A DNA stretch of 64,000 bases from Rathayibacter sp. Leaf185 (lineage in GTDB: Bacteria; Actinomycetota; Actinomycetes; Actinomycetales; Microbacteriaceae). The DNA is taken from contig NZ_LMPP01000003.1 in the NCBI RefSeq assembly GCF_001423885.1, positions 124,001 to 188,000 of the forward strand. The letters are read 5' to 3'. The position numbers and the translations under genes were made by a program. Shown here piece by piece: positions 38,594 through 48,509 of the stretch. The notes under the pieces were generated by a model. That model did not search any database, was not told the origin of the DNA, and saw nothing but the letters and a program-made list of their open reading frames with translations. Positions within the stretch are counted from its first letter, which is position 1. Every line of letters starts with the position of its first letter.

Positions 38594-38676
38594 CACCTCC
38601 GGCTCGCAGGAACAGCTTCGGCTCGCAGAATCCGAGGGATTCGACGAGCCGGAGCAGGATTCACGAGCCGGAGGTG
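38594..38676. repeat. Nested inverted repeats between nusB and pyrR
   Basis: Three stems nest: an outer perfect 13-bp stem CACCTCCGGCTCG (38594-38606 with 38664-38676), a middle 11-bp stem with one G-T pair (38615-38625 with 38645-38655), and an inner perfect GAATCC/GGATTC stem on the loop GAG. It lies just past the nusB stop, where a terminator is expected, and upstream of pyrR, where a leader switch could act. Confidence 0.8.
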
Positions 38677-38698
38677 GACCGGAGCGGGCGATCAGCGC

Positions 38699-39118
38699 TC
38701 AGGCCGTCGCGCGCGACTCCACGACCGAGGCCAGCAGCCCGTTGATGAAGCCGGCGGAGTCGTCGGTCGAGAGGAGTGTGGCGGCCTCCACCGCCTCCGA
38801 GATGGCGACGACATCGGGGACCGCGTCGTTGTAGAGGATCTCCCACACGCCGATCCGGAGGATCGCGCGGTCGACCATCGGCATGCGCGAGAGGGTCCAT
38901 CCCTTCGCGAGCTCGGCGATCAGCGCGTCGATCTCGTCGTGGTGGTCGATGACTCCGTCGACGATCTCGCGGGCGTAAAGCCAGGAGGCCTCACGTGCGG
39001 GCTCGTGGACCGCGCGCTCGGCCTCGGCCCGCAGCGACTGGTCGAACGGGATCTGCCGGACGTCGGCGTTGTAGATGATGTCGAGGGCGCGCTTGCGCGC
39101 CTTCGTGCGAGCACTCAC
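38699..39118 (-). CDS. nusB: Transcription antitermination protein NusB
   Basis: A 139-residue helical RNA-binding protein that with NusE (S10) binds boxA of rRNA and antitermination transcripts. ARTKARKRALDIIYNADVRQIP and the C-terminal ILRIGVWEILYNDAVPDVVAISEAVE are family signatures. It lies 12 bp after efp, the usual efp-nusB pair. A nested palindrome follows its stop. Confidence 0.96.
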   Translation of the reverse strand: MSARTKARKRALDIIYNADVRQIPFDQSLRAEAERAVHEPAREASWLYAREIVDGVIDHHDEIDALIAELAKGWTLSRMPMVDRAILRIGVWEILYNDAVPDVVAISEAVEAATLLSTDDSAGFINGLLASVVESRATA

Positions 39119-39130
39119 GGGTGGGCCGGC

Positions 39131-39691
39131 TCAGCTGACGCGGCCGAGGTAGTCGCCCGTGCGGGTGTCGACCTTGACCTTGGTGCCGAGCTCGAGGAAC
39201 AGCGGGACCTGGATCTGGTAGCCGGTCTCGACCGTCGCGGGCTTGGTGCCTCCGGTCGAGCGGTCGCCCTGGAGGCCCGGCTCGGTGTAGGTGATCTCGA
39301 GGACCACGGAGGCGGGGAGGTCGATGTAGATCGGGTCGCCCTCGTGCAGCGCGAGCGTCACGTTCTGGTTCTCGAGCATGAAGTTCGCGGCGTCCCCCAC
39401 CACCGCCTCGGGAACGGTGATCTGGTCGTAGTCGCTGGTGTCCATGAAGACGAAGTCGGCGCCGTCACGGTAGAGGTACTGGAAGTCGCGACGGTCGACG
39501 TTGGCGGTCTCGATCTTCGCGCCCGCGTTGAACGTCTTGTCGACGACCTTGCCGGTGAGCACGTTCTTCATCTTGGTGCGGACGAACGCGCCGCCCTTGC
39601 CCGGCTTCACGTGCTGGAAGTCGATGACGTTCCAGAGCTGACCGTCGATGTTGAGGACGGTGCCGTTCTTGATGTCGGTGGTAGAGGCCAT
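39131..39691 (-). CDS. efp: Translation elongation factor P
   Basis: A 186-residue three-domain factor that rescues ribosomes stalled at proline runs. The start at ATG 39691 gives the typical N-terminus. The domain-I tip shows [18 protein letters not shown] with an unmodified-looking Lys loop; the modification enzyme is not in this window. The C-terminal EF-P signature ([12 protein letters not shown]) is complete. Longer upstream frames are unlike the family. Confidence 0.97.
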   Translation of the reverse strand: MASTTDIKNGTVLNIDGQLWNVIDFQHVKPGKGGAFVRTKMKNVLTGKVVDKTFNAGAKIETANVDRRDFQYLYRDGADFVFMDTSDYDQITVPEAVVGDAANFMLENQNVTLALHEGDPIYIDLPASVVLEITYTEPGLQGDRSTGGTKPATVETGYQIQVPLFLELGTKVKVDTRTGDYLGRVS

Positions 39692-39915
39692 GCGAAGGGG
39701 GATCCGTTTCGTGGGAAGTCTGCTGCCGCGTCGCCCGGCGGACCCGGGGCACGGCGATACCGGCCGGTACGGCCAACCCGTCGAGTGTAGTCGACGAGCG
39801 CCGCGAAGCCGAGGGGGCCACCGGCCGCCCGAGCCTGGACGCGGCGTCCGAATACATTGACCGCGGCGCCCCACCGCGAGACGGTGGAGGATCAGGCACG
39901 AGAAGGAGAGACACC

Positions 39916-40227
39916 ATGGACATCCCCTCGGACCCCGGGTTCTCGGGCACCTTCGGCGTCATCGCGACGATCTTCCCGATCTTCTTCGTCGCGGTCATCG
40001 TGATCATCGTCGTGATCATCGTGGCCAACGTCCGCCGGGCGAAGAAGCTCGGAGTGAACCCGCTCACCCTGCAGACCGATGTCGCCGCCCGCTTCGCCCA
40101 GGGCGGTCTCGCCGCCGACCGTCCTCTGGCGGATCGTCTCGCCGAGCTCGAGAGCCTCCGCGCCGCCGGGACGATCAGCGAGGCGGAGTACGCCGCCGCC
40201 CGGACCGCAGCGCTCGGCGGTTCCTAG
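39916..40227 (+). CDS. Small membrane protein with SHOCT domain
   Basis: A 103-residue protein with one strongly hydrophobic helix (residues ~16-37, with a [10 protein letters not shown] core) followed by a basic RRAKK and a C-terminal ~30-residue SHOCT domain ([30 protein letters not shown]). An AGGAGAG ribosome site precedes the ATG. It is the only plus-strand gene in a ~45-kb minus-strand stretch, divergent from efp and convergent with aroB (4-bp overlap). SHOCT domains occur on many small membrane proteins; role unknown. Confidence 0.8.
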   Translation: MDIPSDPGFSGTFGVIATIFPIFFVAVIVIIVVIIVANVRRAKKLGVNPLTLQTDVAARFAQGGLAADRPLADRLAELESLRAAGTISEAEYAAARTAALGGS

Positions 40228-41303
40228 GCGCCGATCTCCTGGTACGCCGCGAACAGCAGCGACGTCTCCGGCCCCTGCAGGATGCTCGGCCGCGCGAGGT
40301 CGTCGAGCACCACGAAGCGGAGGATGCCCGCCCGCGACTTCTTGTCGCGCTGCATCGAGGCGAGCAGCGTCTCCCACCGGCCGAGTGGGTAGCTCGTGGG
40401 CAGCGTCAGCGATTCGAGAACGCTGCGGTGGCGGTCGACGACGGCATCGCTGAGCGTGCCCGTCAGCCGCGACAGCTCGGCGGCGAAGACCATGCCCACC
40501 GAGACGGCAGCTCCGTGCCGCCACTGGTAGCGCTCGGCGTGCTCGATCGCATGACCGAGGGTGTGCCCGTAGTTCAGGATCTCGCGCAGGCCCTGCTCGG
40601 TGAAGTCCTCGCCGACGACTCTCGCCTTGATCCCGATCGACAGCTCGACCAGGCGCCGGAACTCCTCGGAGGTCGGGTCGGTCGCGAGGTCGACGTCGGA
40701 CTCGATGATGTCGAGGATCTCGGGCTCGGCGATGAGGCCGTACTTCACGATCTCGCCGAAGCCCGCGAGGATCTCGTTGCGCGGGAGGCTCGTCAGCACG
40801 TCGAGATCGGCGACGACCGCGCGCGGTGCGTGGAACGCCCCGACGAGGTTCTTGCCCTCGGCCGTGTTGATGCCGGTCTTGCCGCCGACCGCCGCGTCGA
40901 CCATGCCGAGCACCGTCGTCGGCACCTGCACGAGGTCGACGCCGCGCAGCCAGGTGGCCGCCACGAAGCCGGCGAGGTCGGTGATGGACCCGCCGCCGAA
41001 GCCCACGACCACGTCGGTGCGGGTGAAGTCGGACTGCCCCATCACCTGCCAGCAGAAGGCCGCGACCTCGACGCGCTTGGCCGCCTCGGCATCCGGGACC
41101 TCGGCGAGGAGGACCTCGTAGCGCTCGAGGAGGCTCTCGCGCATCTCGGCGGCGAGCACCGCCAGAGTCGGCGGGTGCACGATCAGCACCTTGGCGGCGC
41201 GGGGCCCGATCGCGTCGGCGAGGCCGTCGAGGAGGCCCCGGCCGACGGTGATGTCGTAGCCGTGGTCTCCGGAGACGGTGAGGGCGGTGGTGCCGTCGGT
41301 CAT
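40224..41303 (-). CDS. aroB: 3-Dehydroquinate synthase
   Basis: A 359-residue NAD- and zinc-dependent enzyme closing DAHP to dehydroquinate in the shikimate pathway. It shows VVGFGGGSITDLAGFVAAT, with GGG, and the metal ligand region HTLGHAIEH. The ATG 41303 overlaps aroK by 4 bp. It is the last gene of mltG-aroE-aroC-aroK-aroB. Confidence 0.97.
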   Translation of the reverse strand: MTDGTTALTVSGDHGYDITVGRGLLDGLADAIGPRAAKVLIVHPPTLAVLAAEMRESLLERYEVLLAEVPDAEAAKRVEVAAFCWQVMGQSDFTRTDVVVGFGGGSITDLAGFVAATWLRGVDLVQVPTTVLGMVDAAVGGKTGINTAEGKNLVGAFHAPRAVVADLDVLTSLPRNEILAGFGEIVKYGLIAEPEILDIIESDVDLATDPTSEEFRRLVELSIGIKARVVGEDFTEQGLREILNYGHTLGHAIEHAERYQWRHGAAVSVGMVFAAELSRLTGTLSDAVVDRHRSVLESLTLPTSYPLGRWETLLASMQRDKKSRAGILRFVVLDDLARPSILQGPETSLLFAAYQEIGA

Positions 41304-41911
41304 GACTGTCTTCCACTCGGGCGGCCGGTCGCGGCCGCCGGTTCTGTCGGTGCGGGTCCGCCGGCGGCGGTCGCGTCGTCGGTGCGGGGTGCGGGCCGAT
41401 CGCGCAGCCACTCCGCGATCTCGGCCGCGATCAGGGTGATCGGCCGACGGGAGGTGTCGACGGTGTGATCGGCCAGTGCCTCGTAGATCGGGCGCCGGGC
41501 CTCGTGGATCCGCGTCCAGTCGGCGACACCCCCGCGTACGAGCGGGCGGACGCCCGATCCCAGGCGCGAGGCGACCGCCTCGGCCGTCGTGGTCAGGAGG
41601 ACGACGGGGACGCTCTCGAGGTCGGCCTGCGTGGCCGGATCGAGCACGGCTCCTCCGCCGAGGCTCAGCACGACGTCGCGCCGCACCTGGTGCTCGACGA
41701 TCGAGCGCTCCTCGCGGCGGAACGCGGCCTCGCCGTGCAGATCGAAGTAGGCCGCGATGGGCCCGTGCCTGCGGACGAACTCGGTGTCGGAGTCGGCGAA
41801 CGCCGCCGCGAGGGACTTCGCGACCCGCTTGCCGATCGTCGTCTTGCCGGCGCCCATCGGCCCGATGAAGACGACCCGCGCGCGGGTCGCGCCGGTATCG
41901 TGACCCGCCAT
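41300..41911 (-). CDS. aroK: Shikimate kinase
   Basis: A 203-residue P-loop kinase phosphorylating shikimate. The Walker A loop VVFIGPMGAGKTTIGK, the substrate motif DSDTEF and the LID region RPLVRGG are present. The ~20-residue C-terminal Ala/Pro/Thr tail is beyond the usual length. The ATG 41911 was chosen because it directly precedes the family core; a longer frame overlaps aroC and is unlike the family. Confidence 0.96.
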   Translation of the reverse strand: MAGHDTGATRARVVFIGPMGAGKTTIGKRVAKSLAAAFADSDTEFVRRHGPIAAYFDLHGEAAFRREERSIVEHQVRRDVVLSLGGGAVLDPATQADLESVPVVLLTTTAEAVASRLGSGVRPLVRGGVADWTRIHEARRPIYEALADHTVDTSRRPITLIAAEIAEWLRDRPAPRTDDATAAGGPAPTEPAAATGRPSGRQS

Positions 41912-41942
41912 CAGCGGGCCGTCGCCCGGGAGTCGACCGGCA

Positions 41943-43160
41943 TCACGCGAGACCGAGGGCCGGGTCGCTCGCGGACAGGGTGCGCAGCTCCTCCGGGATC
42001 GCGGCGAGGTAGCCCTCGAGGTTGCGGCGGGTCTCGGTGACGCTGTCGCCGCCGAACTTCTCGAGGACCGCGTTGGCGAGGACGAGGGCGACCATCGCCT
42101 CCGCGACGACGCCCGACGCGGGCACGGCGCAGACATCGGAGCGCTGATGGTGGGCGCCGGCGGCCTCGCCGGTCGCGACGTCGACGGTGCGCAGGGCGTG
42201 CGGGACGGTGGCGATCGGCTTCATGCCGGCGCGGACGCGCAGCACGGTGCCGGTGCTCATCCCGCCCTCGGTGCCTCCCGCGCGATCGCTCGAGCGCCCG
42301 ATGCCGCCGGAGGCCTGGAAGAGCTCGTCGTGCGCCTCCGACCCTCGTCGCGTGGTGGTGAGGAAGCCGTCGCCGACCTCGACGCCCTTGATCGCCTGGA
42401 TGCCCATCAGGGCCGCGGCGAGCTGCGCGTCGAGCCGGCGGTCCCAGTGCACGTAGGAGCCGAGGCCCGGCGGGAGGTCGTAGGCGAGGACCTCGACGAC
42501 GCCGCCGAGCGTGTCGCCGTCGTCGTGAGCGCGGTCGACCTCGGCCACCATCAGCGCACTCGTGGCGGCGTCGTGGCAGCGCAGCGGATCGGCGTCGAGC
42601 GCGTCGACATCGGCCGGGGTCGGCAGGGCCGAGCCCTCGGGGACGCGGACGGGACCGATGGCCAGGGTGTGGCTGACGAGCGTGATGCCGAGCTCACCGA
42701 GGAACCGGCGGGCGACGGCGCCGAGGGCGACGCGGGCGGCCGTCTCGCGGGCCGAGGCGCGCTCGAGCACATTGCGCGACTCCGGGAAGCCGTACTTCTG
42801 CATGCCGACCAGATCGGCGTGGCCCGGGCGCGGACGGGTGAGCGCGGCACCGCGGCCCTTGGGCAGCGTCTCGGGATCCCGCGGCTCGGCCGACATCACA
42901 TCGACCCAGCGCGGCCACTCCGTGTTGCCGATGCGCAGCGCGATGGGGCTGCCCATCGTGGCGCCGTGCCGGATGCCGGAGGAGACCGCCAGCTCGTCCT
43001 GCTCGAAGTTCATCCGCGCACCGCGGCCGTAGCCGAGCTTGCGACGGGCGAGATCCGCGCGGATGTCGTCGAGGGAGACGGGGACGCCTGCGGGGAGTCC
43101 TTCGAGGACGGCGACGAGTTCGGGACCGTGGGATTCCCCGGCCGTGAGCCAACGGAGCAT
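41943..43160 (-). CDS. aroC: Chorismate synthase
   Basis: A 405-residue flavin-dependent enzyme converting EPSP to chorismate. The start ATG 43160 gives [21 protein letters not shown], the family N-terminus. [25 protein letters not shown] and the C-terminal [19 protein letters not shown] are signatures. It lies 37 bp after aroE and feeds chorismate to the Trp genes at 14-17 kb. Confidence 0.97.
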   Translation of the reverse strand: MLRWLTAGESHGPELVAVLEGLPAGVPVSLDDIRADLARRKLGYGRGARMNFEQDELAVSSGIRHGATMGSPIALRIGNTEWPRWVDVMSAEPRDPETLPKGRGAALTRPRPGHADLVGMQKYGFPESRNVLERASARETAARVALGAVARRFLGELGITLVSHTLAIGPVRVPEGSALPTPADVDALDADPLRCHDAATSALMVAEVDRAHDDGDTLGGVVEVLAYDLPPGLGSYVHWDRRLDAQLAAALMGIQAIKGVEVGDGFLTTTRRGSEAHDELFQASGGIGRSSDRAGGTEGGMSTGTVLRVRAGMKPIATVPHALRTVDVATGEAAGAHHQRSDVCAVPASGVVAEAMVALVLANAVLEKFGGDSVTETRRNLEGYLAAIPEELRTLSASDPALGLA

Positions 43161-43197
43161 CCCACGATTCTCGCACATGCGGGCGAGAGCCCTTCGC

Positions 43198-44031
43198 TCA
43201 GGAGGCGGGCTCCCCCGGTACCGCCGCGCGCATCGCCGCGAGCACCGCGCCCTCGCCCGGCAGCGGCACCTCCGGGTCTCCCCCGACGAAGATCCGCACC
43301 TGCACGAGCGCCTGGTGCAGCAGCATGCCGAACCCCGAGACGACCGGCGACCCGGCCGCCCTCCAGCGCAGCGCGAGGGCGCTCGGCCACGGCGAGTAGG
43401 CCACGTCGAACAGGGTCGAGGAGGCGACGACCGCGTCGGGGACCTCGAGCGCGTCGGCCGCTCCCCCGGGCAGCGTCGAGACGACCAGCGGATGCGGCTC
43501 GCCGCGTCCCCACTCGGCGAACGAGCGGATGTCGAGCGCGACCCCCAGAGCCGTCGCGACGGGCTCGAGCGCGGCCGCCTTCTCGGGAGAGCGCAGCGTC
43601 ACGGTGACCCGCGAGGCGCCCAGCTCGGCGGCGGCGGCGATCGCGGAGGCGGCTGTCGCGCCTCCGCCGAGCACCTCGACCCGCTCGGCCGAGGCGACCC
43701 CCGCCTCGGCGAGGGCGCGCACGATACCGGCGACGTCGGTGTTGAAGCCGCGCAGGCGCCGGCCCTCGACGAGCACCGTGTTGACGGCGCCCGTCGCCCG
43801 GGCCACCAGATCCTCCTCGGCGAGCATCGGCCGGACGGCGTGCTTCAGGGGCATGGTGAGCGACAGCCCCCGCCAGCGCTCACGCGCGATCACCTCGGCG
43901 AGGGTCTCCTCGGTCGCCTCGACGGCCGTGTAGCTCCAGTCCAGCCCGAGCACGCCGTAGGCCGCGGCGTGCAGCGCCGGCGACTTCGAGTGCGCGATCG
44001 GCGAGCCGAGCACGGCGAGGAGGGTCGTCAC
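43198..44031 (-). CDS. aroE: Shikimate dehydrogenase
   Basis: A 277-residue NADPH enzyme reducing dehydroshikimate. It shows [21 protein letters not shown], the catalytic Lys in [11 protein letters not shown], and the Rossmann loop [12 protein letters not shown]. The start GTG 44031 overlaps the mltG stop by 4 bp; a longer frame inside mltG is less likely. Confidence 0.95.
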   Translation of the reverse strand: MTTLLAVLGSPIAHSKSPALHAAAYGVLGLDWSYTAVEATEETLAEVIARERWRGLSLTMPLKHAVRPMLAEEDLVARATGAVNTVLVEGRRLRGFNTDVAGIVRALAEAGVASAERVEVLGGGATAASAIAAAAELGASRVTVTLRSPEKAAALEPVATALGVALDIRSFAEWGRGEPHPLVVSTLPGGAADALEVPDAVVASSTLFDVAYSPWPSALALRWRAAGSPVVSGFGMLLHQALVQVRIFVGGDPEVPLPGEGAVLAAMRAAVPGEPAS

Positions 44032-45320
44032 TGGTACTCCGGGTGGTCCCTCATCCAGGCCTGCCACTGCGCGACGGCGGCCTCGTGCTCGGCATCGGTC
44101 GTCGAGTAGACGGTCTCGCCGGTCTCGAGGTTCACGGTGACGAAGTACATCCAGGTGCCGTCGGCGGGGTGCAGCACGGCGTCGATGGCGACGTCTCCGG
44201 GGTTCGAGATGGGGGCGGGAGGCAGCCCGTCGCGCTGGTAGGTGTTGTAGACGTTGTTCGCGTCGTTGCGCTCGGCGTCGGTCGTCGTGACCCGGTCGGT
44301 CGCTCCCGTGCCGTAGGCGACGGTCGCGTCGGACTGCAGGCGCCAGCCCTGGTCGAGGCGGTTCTGGAACACGCGCGCGACCTTCGGGAAGTCCTCGGCG
44401 ACGCGGGCCTCGCGCTGCACGAGAGAGGCGAAGACGACCGTCCGGTAGCGCTGGTCGACGGGCACACCCGCCGCGTCGAGCGACTGGTACATCCGGTCGA
44501 CGAGCGTCTGCAGGATGTCGTGCGCCGAGGTGCTCGGATCGATGTCGTACGTCGCCGGGAAGAGGAAGCCCTCGAGGCTGGTCGCCTCGGCGGGGAGGCC
44601 GAACGAGCCCCAGTCGGCGGCCGCCGCCTGCAGATCGGCGAGCGGGACGCCCGAGCCGTCGGCGATCAGCGGGAGCGCTGCCGCCAGAGCCGTCCCCTCG
44701 GGGATCACGAAGGTGTTGGCGAGCCGGGTCGACTCGGAGTCGAGCAGCGCCGAGAGCGCCGCCTTCGCGCTCATCTCGGCCTTCAGCGAGTACGCCCCGG
44801 GCTGGAACACGGGCTCGGGCGTTTGCTCGACCAGCAGCTCGTAGAAGGGCGTGTACGACTTGATCACGCCGTCGGCGACGAGGTTGGTGGCGATGTCACT
44901 GCCGGCGTCGCCCTGGTGGATCGTGAAGACGACCTCGCTGGTGCCTGTCCCGGTGTAGTCGGTGGGCTCCGGCTCGGCGAACAGCGCGCGCACGGGCTCG
45001 ATGAAGATGGTCACCGCGACGGCGACGAGGGCGACGAACACGCCGAAGGCGAGGAGTCCGCCGATCAGCCCGCGGTGATTGCGCTGCCTGCGCTCGCGCT
45101 TGCGGCGCTTGGGGGCCTTCGCGGCGTCGGGGTGCGCGGCCGCGACCGTCTCGCCGCGGTCGCGCGGAGCGGGCACGTCGGGCCCCGAGAAGAGCCGGTC
45201 GAGCGGATCGTGCGCGGGCGCGCCCTCACTCGAAGCGGCGGGGTGCTCCTGGGGCTGCGGACTCTGCTGATCGGCCTCGGCTGCGCGGGCGGCGCGGCGG
45301 CTCGGGGGGACGTCGGTCAC
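44028..45320 (-). CDS. mltG: Endolytic murein transglycosylase (YceG/MltG family)
   Basis: A 430-residue membrane-anchored enzyme thought to cut nascent peptidoglycan and end glycan strands. Residues 1-80 are a disordered, charged cytoplasmic tail; one helix follows at ~85-108; the outer YceG domain contains the catalytic-Glu motif LVQREARVAEDFPKVARVFQNRL. The start GTG 45320 lies within the last 95 bp of ruvX and has an AAGGACGA ribosome site. Order alaS-ruvX-mltG-aroE is conserved in actinobacteria. Confidence 0.95.
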   Translation of the reverse strand: MTDVPPSRRAARAAEADQQSPQPQEHPAASSEGAPAHDPLDRLFSGPDVPAPRDRGETVAAAHPDAAKAPKRRKRERRQRNHRGLIGGLLAFGVFVALVAVAVTIFIEPVRALFAEPEPTDYTGTGTSEVVFTIHQGDAGSDIATNLVADGVIKSYTPFYELLVEQTPEPVFQPGAYSLKAEMSAKAALSALLDSESTRLANTFVIPEGTALAAALPLIADGSGVPLADLQAAAADWGSFGLPAEATSLEGFLFPATYDIDPSTSAHDILQTLVDRMYQSLDAAGVPVDQRYRTVVFASLVQREARVAEDFPKVARVFQNRLDQGWRLQSDATVAYGTGATDRVTTTDAERNDANNVYNTYQRDGLPPAPISNPGDVAIDAVLHPADGTWMYFVTVNLETGETVYSTTDAEHEAAVAQWQAWMRDHPEYQ

Positions 45321-45798
45321 GGGTAGGTCGTCCTTCGTTCGGTTCGAGCGCGCTGCCCGCCGGGGAACCGGAGGAGCGCTCGGAATCGATGGCGTGCTGC
45401 AGGATCACCACGGCGGCGATCTGGTCGATCACGGTGCGGGAGCCGCGGGTGCTGCGGCCGGAGAGGTGCAGGGCGCCCTGCGCGGTCACGGTCGAGAGGC
45501 GCTCGTCGACGAGCCGCACCGGAGCGGAGGGGACGGCCGCGGCCACCCGCACGGCGAAGGAGCGCGCATCGTCGGTCGAGGCGGTCTCGCCGCCCGAGAG
45601 GGAGAGCGGCAGGCCGACGACGATCGCGCGGGCCTCGTACTCCTCGGCGATCGCCGCGATCCGGGCGATGTCGGAGTCGTCGGCCGCCCGCGCCACGGTC
45701 TCGACCGGCAGCGCGAGCAGTCCGTCGGCGTCGGAGCGTGCGACCCCGATGCGGGAGCGTCCCACATCGATGCCGAGTCTGACGCCGAACCGCTCCAT
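45226..45798 (-). CDS. ruvX: RuvX/YqgF family Holliday-junction resolvase-like nuclease
   Basis: A 190-residue RNase H-fold protein. LGIDVGRSRIGVARSD holds the first acidic residue, IVVGLPLSLSG and LVDERLSTV the next. The family is linked to 16S rRNA 5' end maturation (YqgF) and Holliday-junction resolution. The core fold ends near residue 150; a 40-residue Arg/Pro-rich tail runs through the start of mltG in another frame, an unusually long 95-bp overlap. Confidence 0.93.
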   Translation of the reverse strand: MERFGVRLGIDVGRSRIGVARSDADGLLALPVETVARAADDSDIARIAAIAEEYEARAIVVGLPLSLSGGETASTDDARSFAVRVAAAVPSAPVRLVDERLSTVTAQGALHLSGRSTRGSRTVIDQIAAVVILQHAIDSERSSGSPAGSALEPNEGRPTRDRRPPEPPRRPRSRGRSAESAAPGAPRRFE

Positions 45799-48456
45799 TC
45801 AGCTGGTCGCTTCGGTGACGACGGCGTCGAGCGCGGTGCCGATGGCCGACACGTCCGAGCCGCCGCCCTGGGCGAGATCGTCCTTGCCGCCTCCGCCACC
45901 GCCGAGGATCCCGGCGGCGCGGCGGGCGAGGACGCCGGCCTTGCGACCGAGATCGCGCGCCGCCTGGTTGGTGGCGACGATGACGGCGGGCTTGCCCGAC
46001 ACGTCGGCCGCGAGGGCGACGACCGCTGCCTCCTGGCCGAGGCGCTCGCGCACGGAGGTGACCAGCGAGCGGAGCTCGTCGGTGGAGCCCGCGGTGCCGA
46101 TGTTCTCGGCCACGATCGTGACGCCTCCGATGGTGCGGCGGTTCGCCGCGATCGCGGGGACGCGTTCGGCGAGAGCGCGCGCCTCGAAGGCGGCGATCTT
46201 CTTCTCGGCGGCCTTGAGGCTCGCGACCAGCTCGGAGATCCGCTCGGGCAGCTGCTCGCGCGGGGTCTTGAGCGAGGAGGAGATCGTGCCGACCAGGGCG
46301 CGCTCGGCGGCGAGGTCCTTGAACGCCTCGCGGCCGACGAGCGACTCGACCCGGCGGTTGGTGGATCCGACCGAGGACTCGCTGACCAGGCTGATCAGGC
46401 CGACTTCGGCCGAGGTGCCGACGTGAGTGCCCGCGCAGAGCTCGCGCGACCAGGGTCCGCCGATGTCGACGACCCGCACGACGTCGCCGTACTTCTCGCC
46501 GAACAGCGCCATCGCGCCGAGCGCCTTCGCCTCGTCGAGCGGGAGCTCGCGGGTGACGACCTCGAGGTTGTCGCGGATCGCGGTGTTGGCGATGTCCTCG
46601 ATCTCACTGCGGGTCTCGAGCGAGAGCGCCTGGTTCCATGAGAAGTCGAGCCGCAGGTAGCCGGCCTTGTTGTACGAGCCCGACTGGTGCGCCTGCGGGC
46701 CGAGCACCTGGCGGAGCGCGGCGTGGATCAGGTGCGTGCCCGAGTGAGCCTGCGTGGCGCCGCGGCGCCAGTCGCGGTCGACGACCGAGGTCGCGGCGTC
46801 TCCGACGCCGACCTCGCCGCTCGCGACCTGGACGGTGTGGCTGATGAGCCCCTTGACGGGCTTCTGCACGTCGAGCACCTCGAGGTCGAAGCCGGAGCCG
46901 ACGATGCGGCCCGCATCCGCCTCCTGACCGCCCGACTCGGCGTAGAGCGAGGTGGCCTCGAGGACGACCTCGGCGATGTCGCCGGCGACGGCCTTCGTGA
47001 CGACGTGGCCGCCGACGATCAGGCCGACGATGCGCGACTCGGTCTCGAGGACGTCGTACCCGGTGAACAGCGTCTCGCCGCGGGCACGGAAGTCGGCGTA
47101 CACCGAGAGGTCGGCGAGGGCCGACTTCTTCGACTTGGCGTCGGCCTTCGCGCGGGTGCGCTGGGCGGTCATCAGGGAGTCGAACGCCTCGCGGTCGACG
47201 CTCAGCCCCGACTCCTCGGCGATCTCGAGGGTCAGGTCGATCGGGAACCCGAACGTGTCGTGCAGGAGGAACGCGGTATCGCCGGGCAGCGTCGCCGCTT
47301 CGGCCTTCCTGGTCTTCAGCACCGCGAGGTCGAGGATCTCGGTGCCGGCCGCGAGGGTGCGCAGGAACGCCTCCTCCTCGCCGAAGGCACTGGTCGACAG
47401 GCGCTCGTACTCGTCCTGCACCTCGGGGTACGCGGCGGCCATCGCATCGCGGGACGCCGCGAACAGCTCCGGGAACGTGGCGGTGTCGACTCCGAGCAGG
47501 CGCATCGCGCGCACCGTGCGGCGCATGAGGCGGCGGAGGATGTAGCCGCGGCCCTCGTTCGACGGCGTCACGCCGTCGGACAGCAGCATCAGGGAGGAGC
47601 GGACGTGGTCGGCGATGACGCGCATCCGGACGTCGTCCTCGTGCACGGCGCCGTAGCGGCGACCCGAGAGCTCGGCCGCACGGTCGAGGACCGGGCGCAC
47701 CTGGTCGATCTCGTACATGTTCTCGACGCCCTGCTTGAGGAACGCGACGCGCTCCAGGCCCATGCCGGTGTCGATGTTCTTGCGCGGCAGCTCGCCGAGG
47801 ATGTCGAAGTCGACCTTGCTGGTGCCCTCCCCACGCAGGTACTGCATGAAGACGAGGTTCCAGATCTCGACGTAGCGGTCGTCGTCGGTGGCCGGGCCGC
47901 CGTCGATGCCGTAGGCGGGGCCGCGGTCGAAGAAGATCTCGGAGCAGGGGCCGGCCGGGCCGGGCTGGCCGGTGGACCAGTAGTTGGTGTCCTTGTCGAG
48001 ACGCTGGATGCGCTCGTCGGGCAGGCCCGCGATCTTCTTCCAGAGCGCGATGGCCTCGTCGTCGTCCTTGTAGACGGTGACCCAGAGGTCCTTCTCGTCG
48101 AAGCCGAGGCCGCCCTGGCTCTCGAGGCCCGTGAGGAGCTCCCAGGCGTACCCGATCGCCCCCTCCTTGAAGTAGTCGCCGAAGGAGAAGTTGCCGTTCA
48201 TCTGGAAGAACGTGCCGTGCCTCGGGGTCTTGCCGACCTCTTCGATGTCGTTGGTGCGGATGCACTTCTGCACGCTCGTGGCGCGCGAGTACGGCGCGGG
48301 GACGACTCCGGTGAGGTACGGGACGAACGGCACCATGCCGGCGACCGTGAAGAGCAGGCTCGGGTCCTCGCTCACGAGGGAGGCGGAGGGGACCACGGTG
48401 TGCCCCCGGCTTCCGAAGAAGTCGAGCCAGCGGGTGCGGATGTCAGCGGTCTGCAT
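45799..48456 (-). CDS. alaS: Alanyl-tRNA synthetase
   Basis: An 885-residue class-II synthetase. The N-terminal catalytic domain (FTVAGMVPFVPYL, KCIRTNDIEEVGKT, FFQMNGNFSFGDYFKEGAI) activates alanine. The editing domain carries the metal site HSGTHLIHAAL with ELCAGTHV. The C-terminal Ala-rich domain (GGGGGGKDDLAQGG) is complete. ATG 48456 was chosen by family N-terminus; the upstream extension is unlike it. It heads alaS-ruvX-mltG-aro. Confidence 0.98.
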   Translation of the reverse strand: MQTADIRTRWLDFFGSRGHTVVPSASLVSEDPSLLFTVAGMVPFVPYLTGVVPAPYSRATSVQKCIRTNDIEEVGKTPRHGTFFQMNGNFSFGDYFKEGAIGYAWELLTGLESQGGLGFDEKDLWVTVYKDDDEAIALWKKIAGLPDERIQRLDKDTNYWSTGQPGPAGPCSEIFFDRGPAYGIDGGPATDDDRYVEIWNLVFMQYLRGEGTSKVDFDILGELPRKNIDTGMGLERVAFLKQGVENMYEIDQVRPVLDRAAELSGRRYGAVHEDDVRMRVIADHVRSSLMLLSDGVTPSNEGRGYILRRLMRRTVRAMRLLGVDTATFPELFAASRDAMAAAYPEVQDEYERLSTSAFGEEEAFLRTLAAGTEILDLAVLKTRKAEAATLPGDTAFLLHDTFGFPIDLTLEIAEESGLSVDREAFDSLMTAQRTRAKADAKSKKSALADLSVYADFRARGETLFTGYDVLETESRIVGLIVGGHVVTKAVAGDIAEVVLEATSLYAESGGQEADAGRIVGSGFDLEVLDVQKPVKGLISHTVQVASGEVGVGDAATSVVDRDWRRGATQAHSGTHLIHAALRQVLGPQAHQSGSYNKAGYLRLDFSWNQALSLETRSEIEDIANTAIRDNLEVVTRELPLDEAKALGAMALFGEKYGDVVRVVDIGGPWSRELCAGTHVGTSAEVGLISLVSESSVGSTNRRVESLVGREAFKDLAAERALVGTISSSLKTPREQLPERISELVASLKAAEKKIAAFEARALAERVPAIAANRRTIGGVTIVAENIGTAGSTDELRSLVTSVRERLGQEAAVVALAADVSGKPAVIVATNQAARDLGRKAGVLARRAAGILGGGGGGKDDLAQGGGSDVSAIGTALDAVVTEATS

Positions 48457-48509
48457 GGGTTCCGTTACGGTTCGGTCGGTGAACGACGCGGGTGTCGGGT
48501 GGCGGGGTC

